Part shown: in pieces, positions 54,646 to 64,000 of the stretch
How positions within the stretch are numbered: the first letter of the stretch is position 1
Layout: each line of letters starts with the position of its first letter
Assembly: GCA_964016885.1 (NCBI GenBank)
Contig: OZ024740.1
Coordinates: 296,720,204-296,784,203 of the forward strand
Source of the DNA: Eledone cirrhosa
Lineage: Eukaryota > Mollusca > Cephalopoda > Octopoda > Eledonidae
Length of the DNA stretch: 64,000 nt
Reading direction: 5' to 3'
Made by a program: the position numbers and the translations under genes
The notes under the pieces: model-generated
Seen by the model: the letters and a program-made list of their open reading frames with translations, nothing else
What the model was told of the DNA's origin: nothing
Databases searched by the model: none

Positions 54646-55639
54646 CCTAATTAAATGAAAAAGAAGTGTAAAGCTGAAGCTAACCAAGGTAAAAATTCAA
54701 TTAATAGCCAACATTTTTCATAGCTGAGTCAGAGTGGAGAATTGTCCTGACCTTTGTAGAGCCTCTGGTAGTGGTGAGAGTAATATATGTAAATCAATGT
54801 AGGGTGGGGTAAATCCCAGGGGAGTTAACATTCTGGAGTGGAAGGGCTGTGTCTAGGGGTGAGCATTAAATCCTGACATCTGAGGAAAGATTGTGTCTAG
54901 AGGTTAGCTGAGGCACAGTAGGGATGATAAAAGGAGGAGAGAGAAGTGTTTCAAGTGTAATTGAGTGTTTTGTTGAAAGTAAAATATAACTATCTAGTTG
55001 AGAGGTGCAGATGCCATTGTAGTAGTGGTAGAATATGTAAAGAGAGAAGACAATATATCTGTTGGTCAAATGTTGTAGTGTGCTGGTGAGGAAGTCTTCG
55101 CTAATCAAACTTCCTTTTAAATATCTGAGGTGTTTTTATTCCTAATAACAGTCGTACCATCCCAGATATGTACTACTTCATATTTGTGGTACCAGATCAT
55201 TAGCCAAGTCAAGGTCTGTGAGCCTTTCCTGTCCCAAAAGGGGCCATATATTAGGATCCCCCATGGACTTCCTCGATGAAATCCATCACCAACAGGAAGA
55301 CAAAAAGGGGGACAATACATATTCCTGACATGTTCCTGTGACAACATTTAAACTCTCCATATTTCCGTATTTGGTTCCAATGTATCAGTGTGAACTCCTG
55401 TAAAGTGATGTATTGGTGTAATTATACTATCTCTTATGACAGTAAATATATCTATCCAATCTAAATATTAAATTAAATTGCAACTGCAAAACCACATTTT
55501 TAATATAAGGGATTTATTCCACACTGTCATCCTAGAATTGAGACTATGGAATAGCCAAGAATTGATAGACAAAACTGTTTTAATTGAAAGTCAATAATGA
55601 TTCAAATCTCATCAGAAGTTCTATATTTTCATCTTAAGC
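54646..55639. other. Unassigned sequence
   Basis: Short minus-strand frames at 54866-55108 (80 codons) and 55117-55347 (76 codons) have no recognised domain or supporting context. No gene supported. Confidence 0.35.
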
Positions 55640-56120
55640 TGCTACAATTTTATTCCAACCCCCTAATGATTTATTTATACACTCATATTTTCCCATCAAG
55701 TATAGCCCCTATAGTTTCCTTCTTACTCGATTTAGTTTTATTGTTACCCCCTATAGTTTCATTATTATACACTATAATTTAATTTGCAAGCCCTATAATT
55801 TCATATTCAAAAAGTATAATTTTAGTTCCAGTCCCTACACTTCCATTCTCAGACCTTATAATTTAAATATAAACCCCCGTACATTCCTTCTTACACCCTA
55901 TAGTTTTACTTCTAATTCCTATATTTTTATTTTCAGCCTCTATAATTTCATTCTGAACCCCTATGTGTGTCATCCACTATAATATGATTTTCAACACTAA
56001 TATATTAAACCCCTTTAGTTTCATTCCCATCTCCTATAGTTTCATTTTCAACCTAATATACAGTTTCATCCCTCGCCATATATTTTCATTTTTATCGTAT
56101 ACAGATTCATTTATAGAGCT
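55640..56120 (+). repeat. Degenerate minisatellite (CTATAGTTTCATTC type), left part
   Basis: Loose units such as CCCCTATAGTTTCCTTC, CCCTATAATTTCATATTC and CTCCTATAGTTTCATTTTC recur at 20-40 bp spacing. The array resumes at 58590 after the CR1-like LINE, which is therefore inserted in it. Confidence 0.7.
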
Positions 56121-56129
56121 TATATTTAA

Positions 56130-58585
56130 AAAATAATAATAATGAAATTATTGTGTAAAGTGCTCAGGTGCACTACAATTCGTCAAAGGTGCATAGTACA
56201 TAGAATAATATACAAATGTCAGGGAAGTTAATAGTGTATGAGTCATGATATACATGTGTGTATGTGTAAGGAGGGGGAATATTAGGTGTAGTGTTGGCGA
56301 ATTTCAGGAAGCATGGACGTTTTAAAGGATGCAGTGTTTCAACAGCTAACAACTGATGCAGGTAGTTTGTTCCATGCTTCAGCAACTCTGAGCATGAAAA
56401 AATGTTTCCGAAAGTCATGGGAGCTGTGCTGTTTTCTGACTTTGTGGGATGCCCACGTGTGTTAGACACATGGAAATCAAAAAGGTACTCAGGGTTGTTG
56501 TTAGCAAGATGGTTAATAATTTTGTGGGTGTTTACCAAGTTCCGTTGCCAGACGTCGGAGCTTCAATGTATCCATGCCCAGGGAAGCAAGGCGTTCAGAG
56601 TATGGTAGATGCCTGATGGAGGGTATTCACTTGGTTGCACATCTCTGAACAGTTTCCAGGCGGTCAATGTTCTGAGCAAGATAGGGGTTCCAGACTGGTG
56701 ATGCAGATTCTAAGTGTGGCTGCACCATAGCTATGTACAGCTTTAAATAGATAGCTGGAGAGCGGCTGACAAAGGTCGTGCTGAGTGATGCTAAGACACC
56801 CTGGGCCTTCTTGACAATTTTAGAGATGTGCTTCGTCCAACGCAAATCGTGCTGACACTAATGCCCAGGTCACGTTCACAAGAAGACTTCTTGATATTAG
56901 TGTTGTGGAGGGAGTATGTGGACGCTGGGTTTTTACTCCCAAAATGCATGGTGGTGCACTTGTCCACAGCTAGCTGGAGTTGCCAGTCTGTGATCTGTTG
57001 TTGCATTGTATCCAGGTCAGATTTTACAGGCAAGATCTATAGTGTTCAGGATCTGTCCTTTTTATCTCAAGGTACAGCTTGATGTCATCTGCATATTTCA
57101 GTACTGTGGCATTCTTTAAGTTGGCATCTATGTCATTGATATATGCCACAAACAAAAGGGGGCCAAGAACAGATCCTTGTGGTACACCAGATGACATCTC
57201 ATATGGTAAGGAATGCTGTCCTAGAACCGTGACTACCTCTCTTCGACTGAGAATGAAGGACTTCAACCAGTTAAAAAGATCATCCTTCACACCCATTGCA
57301 GAGAGTTTTGCCATAAGTCTTTTGTGTGGCACAGAATTGAAAGCTTTAGCAAAGTCAAGGTAAACAACATCCACCCATGAGTCGCCATCAGTGATCCGGG
57401 TGATGTCTTCAAGAAACTCGATGAGTTGATCACAGCAGCTGCAGTTAGGGATAAATCCAAATTGCGGGGCTCGGATAAGACTGTGAGAGCTCCAGAAGTT
57501 CCAAAGTGTTTCTCTGACACAGGACTCCATCAGTTTGGCAATGCAGCTAGTAAGACTGACTGGACGATAGTTCACAGGTGATGTGCGGTCACCCTTTTTG
57601 AACAGAGGAATGACACTGTTCTGGAGTAGCACCATTGTTCAGACAGAATTGGAAGAAGCGTGATAGCTGGTGCAGAAGGAAGTACCCACAACGTTTGAGA
57701 AGCAAGTACGTAACACCATCAAGATCAGGAGAGGCATGGCTGCGTTTATTTTTAAGGTGACGTCGCAGCATTGCAGGTGTAAATTCCATAGTTGTAATAG
57801 AATCCGGTGTCATAGGTGGTGGAGAGGAGACGGTAGACTCTGGTCTTCAATAGGGAAAATGCCTGCTTAGCATTCAGCAATGAGCTCTGCGCATTCCTTG
57901 GGGTCGTCAGTAACCTGGCTTGTGTGGGGATTGCGAAGAGGACCAACTGGAGAGTGAGGCCTCTGCTTTGAGTGAACATGCTTCCAGAACACCTTACTGT
58001 CAGTAAGCTATGCGTTGCTCAAATTGAAGCACTGTCTTTTTTGTCACCTGTTTGAGATGGTTGGATGATTTATTTTGCCTCTTCCTATTGATATCTGATT
58101 TAAGCAGTTTGTACTCACGTTCAGCATTACGACGTTCTTTTCTGGCAAGACGGACTGATGCAGTCTCCCAAATTGCACTTTGGGGATGTTTTTTCTGCTT
58201 ACGTGGCACTGATGCTGCACATGCTGTCCATATTGACCTCAGGATGTTCTGGAGTACAGTGTTGACATCTCCAGAGTCATAGAACTCAAGCTAGTTTGGA
58301 CGTTGCAATTCAGTGCAGTAACAGTTACAGTCTGCTTTATTCCAGTCAAAGTGAGCAGTTTGGAGATGGTTGTGGTTTTTGTTACTGCCTATGAGGGATA
58401 GATTGGCAATGATCATAGCATGATCAGAGTCAGCTAAAGGTTCCTCAGTAGTAACACTAATAACCGTTTCAGGAGTAGTGGTGAAGAGTAGGTTCAAAGT
58501 GTTGTCACCTCTTGTTGGGGAGGTGACTACTTGGGACCAATTCGAGTCCAGCACTAGCTCAAGGAAGTCATTTTCATAACAAACC
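56130..58585 (-). mobile_element. CR1-like LINE, partly preserved
   Basis: From the endonuclease C-terminus at 58585 through RT to a 3' end GCACTTTACACAATAATTTC with ATT tail at 56135. It is inserted inside a degenerate minisatellite. Confidence 0.8.
56173..58585 (-). pseudogene. CR1-like LINE ORF2 (endonuclease C-terminus, RT, tail)
   Basis: In order on the minus strand: endonuclease end LELVLDSNWSQVVTSPTRGD then DSDHAMIIANLSL (58560-58390); a basic linker RLARKERRNAEREYKLLKSD (about 58150); HLKNKRSHASPDLDGVTYLL (57750); RT from VIPLFKKGDRTSPVNYRPVS (57610), FGFIPNCSCCDQLIEFLEDI, VDVVYLDFAKAFNSVPHKRL (motif A, Asp present), SSGVPQGSVLGPLLFVAYIN (motif B), LKYADDIKLYL (motif C, YADD) to 57030; then DLGISVS and RWTKHISKIVKKAQGVLASL, YIAMVQPHLESASPVWNPYL. 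Frameshifts lie near 57600, 57030 and 56845. The 204-codon RT frame is itself uninterrupted. Confidence 0.85.
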
Positions 58586-58589
58586 CCCA

Positions 58590-58886
58590 ATAATTTCAAC
58601 CTCAGGCTATATTGTTTCATATTTTCACATATAGTTTCATTGTAAGCCCCTAGTATTTTATTCCAACTGCCTACAGATTCTTTCTTTACCATATAATTTC
58701 ATTCTCTTCCTGTATAGTTTCATCCTTGCCTCTAACATTTCATCTCAGCCCCTATAGTTTCATTCCTAGCCAGTGCAGTTTTATATATATCCCCTATAAT
58801 TTCATCCTACGCCTAAAACATATATATGTATATATTAATCACCCATATTTTCCTTCCTATCTCCTACACATTAATTTCAAGTCCAC
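58590..58886 (+). repeat. Degenerate minisatellite, middle part
   Basis: Units CCCCTATAGTTTCATTCC and CCCCTATAATTTCATCC continue the 55640-56120 array on the far side of the LINE. Confidence 0.65.
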
Positions 58887-59058
58887 TATCAGTAGAGAGT
58901 TGGACACAATGCTTTTCAGCATAGTTACGGCCTTATATGATATGAGTTCAAATCCCGTCGAGGTTAACTTTGCCTTTCATCCTTAAGGGGTTGATAAAAT
59001 AAAGTACCAGTAATGGACTGGGCAATTGCTGGCCTTGTGCCAAAAGTAGAAACAATTA
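58887..59058 (+). mobile_element. Cephalopod-type tRNA-derived SINE
   Basis: TATCAGTAGAGAGTTGGACA head, B-box GAGTTCAAATCCCGTCGAGG, GCCTTTCATCCTTAAGGGGT, 3' end CTTGTGCCAAAAGTAGAAAC. Inserted in the same minisatellite. A 3' scrap (CTTGTGCCAAAAGTAGAAAC) is repeated at 59201-59221. Confidence 0.85.
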
Positions 59059-59059
59059 A

Positions 59060-59205
59060 TATGAAGTCCACTATAATTTCATTCACAGCCACTACAGATT
59101 CATTTTCACCACCTATAATTTCATTCTCAGCCCCATATTTTCATTGTCATCCTCTATACTATCGTTCCATTCCCAGTCCCTATAATTTCATGTCCACCCT
59201 TGTGC
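59060..59205 (+). repeat. Degenerate minisatellite, right part
   Basis: Units CCACTATAATTTCATTCACAG and CCCCATATTTTCATTGTC. Continues the array after the SINE. Confidence 0.6.
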
Positions 59206-59245
59206 CAAAAGTAGAAACAATGAATATTATGATTATAAATAGTAC

Positions 59246-59626
59246 TAGGAGTGTATGCCGACGTTGCACGGGTAAGAACATTGGTAATAGCACCTCCAAT
59301 GAGAAACCTTTATTTGTGAGTGCCTGTTAAAAACTCATGAAAATATACCGACACGAAAGTTGTTTTATTTGGAGAAAATTAAGAAGTTGAAAGTACAAGT
59401 TAGCTGTCTACGTGCATTGTTCATAGCAATATTCTTGAGCCCCTTCTTTTCATACTCCTCTGTTTTGGCCTTTTGGAGTAAATGTGAAAGAGAAAGTCAC
59501 AGGTTAAGTTGGCAGAAGGTTCCAGTGCAATAGCAGTAAGGCGTAGGCTACTTACCTCAACAGTTCATTCGCACTCTTTCCACTAAGTTACTCTTTCTCT
59601 CTATCCCTCTCGATGCAGTCCCTTGC

Positions 59627-59628
<2 letters not shown>
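59246..59628 (+). mobile_element. Non-autonomous repeat, family A, copy 2 (3' truncated)
   Basis: Begins ACTAGGAGTGTATGCCGACG then TTGCACGGGTAAGAACA, and follows family A to TGCAGTCCCTTGCGAAT, where a TA microsatellite replaces the rest. Confidence 0.75.

Positions 59629-59695
<67 letters not shown>
59629..59695. repeat. TA dinucleotide microsatellite
   Basis: A pure TA run. Confidence 0.9.
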
Positions 59696-59698
<3 letters not shown>

Positions 59699-60172
59699 TA
59701 ACGAGATTCGTATTTCGGATTAGGAATTAACGAAAAACAACTTCTGAGATGTGTAGCAAGCGCTCAATGATTCAGATGAACCAGAGCTACAACATACGTT
59801 AAAGGCCAAACACACTGAGACGATGGTTAAACAATCATCCTCACTGCCGTAAAAACGACCAAGTAATTCGGGTCAAACCAATAAAAATATATGTGATTGA
59901 AAATTTACCCAGACCCCTGGATGATTGGTAAAATCCAGCATTTGGGTTTCTGCGACTTCTAAATCAAGTACTGTCCGCTTACAGAAATAATGTTAGGCTT
60001 CTGGTAAGATGTTTGAACAAGGAAGCCACTTTTTCAACATGTATTAGTTCGAGTGCTAATTTAAGGAATGACCGTTACCGACGCCTCGTGGGGCTCGGCA
60101 AGGGAGGCAATCCTTATTTTAGGCGGATGAATTCAGTATGTGTATAAAATTGCAAGAATGCAAAACATCACA
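59696..60172. other. Unassigned spacer
   Basis: No gene or known repeat recognised. Confidence 0.4.
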
Positions 60173-60625
60173 TATATGTGTGTGTGTGTAAGTGAGTAGC
60201 GTGTGTGTGTTTGTTTGTATGTATGTATGAGTGTTGGTGTCTGCGCGCGTATGTATGTGTGTGTGTGCGCGTGTGTATATATCGTAGGTATAAGTGTCAA
60301 TAAGTGAGTTTTTTTGTTTTTTTATGCGCGGGGACAGAAATAATCGGACTGGATGCCCGATCGCGCAGTTAAACCACTGGGAGTGAGGAACCCCTAGCCC
60401 TTGTCAGGGCATTCTTCTAGGAGAAGGCATCTCAGGAAACTGGGTTAATTCCGACATAAAACCTGCGGCTCAATAGTTACCGATGATGTTGATCTTTTCT
60501 TCTTTTCGGGTTATAGCTACTGTCGCTCAGGGAGTGGGTTTGGCTCAGTGCACAGTCTTTCCTCACTTTAAAAATATTCGTCACGCACAGGCATTGCACG
60601 ATTGCATTAATTAATAATTGTTAAT
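60173..60625. repeat. Dispersed repeat (family D), copy 2
   Basis: Matches 49195-49665 nearly throughout, including CCCTAGCCCTTGTCAGGGCA and ACATAAAACCTGCGGCTC. The tail ATTAATTAATAATTGTTAAT is also shared. Confidence 0.75.
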
Positions 60626-60631
60626 AGTGTA

Positions 60632-60941
60632 TTACTGGTCTCCTTGACGGAGCTGCAGTCCTGGGTCAGAAAAAGACCGAGGGATAGCGCTTGGAAACTG
60701 GAATATCTTCAGGCGCTCACTGCCCTTTGCCAGCTGGGCACCAGTATCGGTGGAACATCCACCTCGGCGTTCTATAGAGGACTAGTGGAGGGGAAGAGCG
60801 ACGACGTTCTCGGAGAGATCCTGGGCGTCGAAGAAGATCAGCTGTTTGCTCTCTTCCGGAAACATTTCAGCCCAGGGCCTATGGATAACTTCCAAAAATC
60901 CCTGGCCTGTCAATGCTACCGGGGAGCGCTGCCAGTTCTTT
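60632..60941 (+). pseudogene. Internal fragment of the Tx1/L1-like LINE
   Basis: The plus strand reads SLTELQSWVRKRPRDSAWKL, ALTALCQLGTSIGGTSTSAF then YRGLVEGKSDDVLGEILGVE, PGPMDNFQKSLACQCYRGAL and PV, closely matching residues of the frame at 44578-45942. It ends abruptly at GALPV, where family A copy 3 begins. Confidence 0.8.
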
Positions 60942-60954
60942 TTTTCTCTTTATT

Positions 60955-61845
60955 TATAACTAGCAGTGTATCCCGGTATTGCATGGATAACAGCACCTCC
61001 AATGAGAAACCTTTATTTGTGAGTGCCTGTTAAAAACTAACGAAAATATACTGATAGGAAAGTTGTTTTATTTGGAGACAATTAAGAAGTTGAAAGTACA
61101 AGTTAGCTGTCTACGTGCATTGTTCATAGCAATATTCTTGAGCCCCTTCTTTTCATACTCCTCTGTTTTGGCCTTTTGGAGTAAATGTGAAAGAGAAATT
61201 CACAGGTTAAGTTGGCAGAAGATTCCAGTGTCATAGCAGTAAGGCGTAGGCTACTTACCTCAAAAGTTCATTCGCACTCTTTCCACTAAGTTACTCTTTC
61301 TCTCTATCCCTCTCGATGCAGTCCCTTGCGAATTTCTCACGTAGGTCTGGTGTAGATTTGCACCCAATCCATCTACCCGATGCACATGTCCGCTTTGTAT
61401 GGCTTTTGGAGGAAGGAGTGACCAGCAGTACGTTGTTCGGTATTATTACGAAAAGGTGTAGCAGAGAATCACGTGTGAACTAACAGCACGGGGGGAAACT
61501 GCTTACCTCGAAGATTCATCCGCCATCGTTCTTGTCAATTCTCCGTTTAGTTGGTATTTGTTGGTCTACAGTTAAATGAATGGCGCACAAAGGGTCAATG
61601 TTTATTGGCAAGAAGTTTTTTTAATAATTGTTTCTACTTTAGGCACAAGGCGAGCAATTAACCAGTACATTACTGGTACTTTATTTCATCGACGCCGTAA
61701 GGATGAAAGGCAAAGTTAACCTCGGCGGGATTTGAACTCAGACTGTAAAGGGACGTAACTATGCTAGAAAGCATTGCGTCCAACCCTCTACCGATACTGT
61801 AATAAAAGACGGGTTAAAGCGATCAATAACGTATCTGTGTATATA
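60955..61845 (+). mobile_element. Non-autonomous repeat, family A, copy 3, interrupted by a SINE
   Basis: Starts ACTAGCAGTGTATCCCGGTA and follows family A to 61623, resumes at 61799 (TAATAAAAGACGGG) and ends in ATCTGTGTATATATATA. The interruption is a SINE absent from copy 1. Confidence 0.8.
61624..61798 (-). mobile_element. Cephalopod-type tRNA-derived SINE inside family A
   Basis: Minus strand: CAGTATCGGTAGAGGGTTGG head, GAGTTCAAATCCCGCCGAGG B-box, GCCTTTCATCCTTACGGCGT, 3' end CTTGTGCCTAAAGTAGAAAC. TAATAA at both edges may be the target-site duplication. Confidence 0.85.
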
Positions 61846-62221
61846 TATATACAGAGATACATATATATATATATATGTGTGTGTATGTATGCATATATAT
61901 ATGTTTGTGTGTCTGTATGTATGTATGTGTATGTGTATGTATGTATGTATGTGGATAAGGGAGCTTATAGATAGGACAACACACGCTGTCTTTTCGTGGG
62001 TTAAGTTTTTAACTAATTTTTGTATTTTGAAACATCAAAATACAACAATTTTTTGGTCACTGGACTCGGGAATGTCATGACAGAAGTTTGTGGAAGTTAC
62101 ACAAATATTTTCGTATATTTTACCAGGGCAATCCTTATTTATATTTTACATTTTACATTTACTTACATCTCAATATAACATGGCTAAAAAAATTCAAATT
62201 TTGCAAAGAGAAGAAAACTGA
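61846..62221. other. TA/TG microsatellite and unassigned AT-rich sequence
   Basis: Compound microsatellite at 61846-61955. The remainder has no recognised content. Confidence 0.5.
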
Positions 62222-62390
62222 ACTACATGCATCTCACTGCCCCCCCCCCCCATCGCCACCACTATTACGTGTACACTCTCTCCCTACCACCACATTTACA
62301 TTTACACACCCTATCTAGACTAAAGTTACCGACCTGTTGTCCAACACTCTACTCTGTGTTGAATGTGTGTGTGTATATATATATATATAT
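62222..62390 (+). repeat. Dispersed repeat (family H), empty site
   Basis: ACATGCATCTCACTG, then CTCTCCCTACCACCACATTT and CTATCTAGACTAAAGTTACC run without interruption, whereas the copy at 43181-43515 carries a SINE at this point. Confidence 0.75.
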
Positions 62391-62394
62391 AAAA

Positions 62395-64000
62395 TATTAA
62401 AAAAATATAAAAAAAATAATGAATAAAGCAATGAAACAGTTCCTTATATTAAACAAAAAAAGTTCATTATTTAACGATCGTTTCTAGGATATATATGTGT
62501 GTTAGAATTGGCATGCATATTCAACAGATCTATGTACAAAATTATACAAAATTATACAAACTATCAAAATTAAATATACATACCAAACACATATATATGC
62601 CGTCTTCAGAAATAATGAAATATATTTATTGATAATAACAACAATTCAAAATTACAGGTCTGTTTGGGAACAGAGTTCAAATTGACCAATGAAAATACAA
62701 AAAGTTTATACAGTTAGGTGTGTGTATATATGCATATAAGTATCTTCGTTCACAGATATGCATAAAGATATATGTTCACTTGCATACGCTTGCCAAAAAG
62801 ATGTATGTAAATACAAAAATTCAAGGCTAATGTCTCTGTATGTTTATAATCTACAGATAAAATACGTACACACATATATAAATATAAAATAAATATATAC
62901 ACACATTCATATACTCACACATATACGTACATTCACACACACACGCGCGTATACGCATACACATACACACAACCATAAAGGTGGTTTATATCGTGATGAC
63001 TGTCTTCTTCTTTCCAACAACCTTAGCCTTTCAGAAATAGAAAAAAACAAAAAGCATATTAGAACTTTCTTTAAAGACTATTATAGTCTTTATATTACTT
63101 TTGAAAAACAAGTAAAGTAGTAAATTTCCTAGATATAACTTTAGAGTTAGCTACGGGTATCTACCAACCTTACCATAAACCCAACCAAAACTTACACTAC
63201 ATACACTCACAATCTAATCACCCTAAATCTATCCTTAAAAACCTTGCATATAATATATCACTTAGAATTTCTAACCTTTCTTCTAACCAAGATGTATTTG
63301 ATAAAAATGCGACCTTCTATAACGAAGCTCTAGATAGAAGTGGCCACAAAAATAGATTAGAATATATACCTTCTACTAAAAATACTATAAACATACAACC
63401 TAATATTACCAACAAACACCAAATGAAAAGTACACACCTAAATGCCACCCACACTATACCCCAAAATACCAACTCTTCTAATATAAAGTATAGTAACTCT
63501 CAAAAAACTACTCATCATACAACTCTAATAAATGTTAATAATAAAACTCCTAATAAACAAGATAAAACACCTAAATCTACAAATCTAACTAAAAATGTGC
63601 GTGGTGAGATCATTAACATTAATCCTCCTAGTAAACATCACGATACAACCTATAAAAATAATAAACAACATAGAAACCGTAATAGACGGGTTACTTGGTA
63701 TAATGCTCCATTTAATTTACAAATTAAGGATAATATTGCTAAAAAATTTTTTTATATCCTAGAGAAAAACTTCCCGCCAAACCACAAATACCATCAAATC
63801 TTAAATAGGTCTACAGTTAAATTCTCATACTCAACAACAAATAACATAAAACAAAATATAAGTGCCTATAATGCATATAAATGTAAGAATACCATAAGTA
63901 TACCACCAATACATCAAACTAACCATAATATCTCCTCAAATACAGAATTAACGAAAGGTTGTAACTGTAGAAACAAAGCAAACTGCCCATTAAAAGGAAA
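62395..64000 (+). mobile_element. Penelope-like element, YRDD lineage, copy 3 (runs off the window)
   Basis: 62395-62610 matches one arm of the 46953 palindrome (AACGATCGTTTCTAGGATAT, GGCATGCATATTCAACAGAT), then a linker with microsatellites (62880-62975), then coding sequence to the window end. The arm probably represents the element's terminal repeat. Confidence 0.7.
62979..64000 (+). pseudogene. PLE reverse transcriptase / GIY-YIG protein, partial
   Basis: The frame opens at KGGLYRDDCLLLSNNLS (catalytic YRDD), is broken by a frameshift near 63115-63122, and continues VNFLDITLELATGIYQPYHK, YNISLRISNLSSNQ, FYNEALDRSGHKNRLEY, an Asn/Thr-rich linker, RRVTWYNAPFNLQIKDNI, KKFFYILEKNFPPN, STVKFSYSTTNNI and the first part of the finger CNCRNKANCPLKG at the window edge. 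Collinear with copy 1 throughout; the endonuclease should follow to the right. From the frameshift to the end there is no stop codon, making this the best preserved C-terminal half of the lineage here. Confidence 0.75.

Noticed and set aside
55117..55347. 76-codon minus-strand frame as a small gene
   Set aside because: No similarity I recognise, no second exon, and no repeat of it elsewhere; insufficient support.

Overview
The window is a gene-poor, repeat-dense stretch of an animal nuclear genome, most likely a cephalopod mollusc (octopus-like). That assignment is inference. It rests on at least ten tRNA-derived SINEs of the cephalopod type (A-box near TGGCAGAATCGGTAGAG, B-box near GAGTTCAAATCCCG, body with TTTGCCTTTCATCC), on LINEs ending in ATG/CAT trinucleotide tails, and on the abundance of TA microsatellites. 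I see no bacterial or organellar genes, no rRNA and no intact tRNA gene.

Only one host gene is supported. Two minus-strand exons, 28362-28540 and 17341-17453, have phase-compatible splice sites and encode the membrane anchor, proline-rich hinge and first core segment of a cytochrome P450, probably CYP4-like. They are separated by an intron of about 10.9 kb filled with LINE, hAT and minisatellite debris. Later exons would lie left of the window or were missed.

Almost everything else is mobile DNA. (1) Two lineages of Penelope-like elements (PLEs) with GIY-YIG endonuclease: a YVDD-type copy at 9976-12370 broken by one frameshift, and a YRDD-type lineage at 1914-4497, 12440-15150, 45954-46822 and 62395-64000 (the last runs off the window). 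(2) LINEs of at least five kinds: an AP-endonuclease LINE (49690-52590, 52600-54057, 23375-26135 and 3' or 5' scraps), a Tx1/L1-like LINE (44345-45945, 31141-32494, 60632-60941), a CR1-like LINE (56130-58585, 28785-29345), an LINE with restriction-like endonuclease (8476-9955, 20200-21112), and a Rex1-like LINE (18115-19850). (3) hAT transposase remnants (29557-30751, 47819-48095). (4) Foldback and unclassified interspersed repeats.

Tandem DNA is prominent. A 4.6-kb minisatellite at 36218-40852 (20/21-bp unit) leaves its minus strand almost free of stop codons, which produces very long artefactual reading frames. Smaller arrays lie at 2371, 26640, 27461, 34378, 48103, 55640 and 58590.

The most unusual structure is a 1.9-kb interval (45954-47817) holding three long inverted repeats, two of them perfect palindromes of 408 and 222 bp, built from PLE-type sequence. 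Hammerhead-like motifs (CTGATGA...GAAAC) occur at 41877 and 42332. Two pairs of filled and empty SINE sites and several nested insertions give a relative insertion history.
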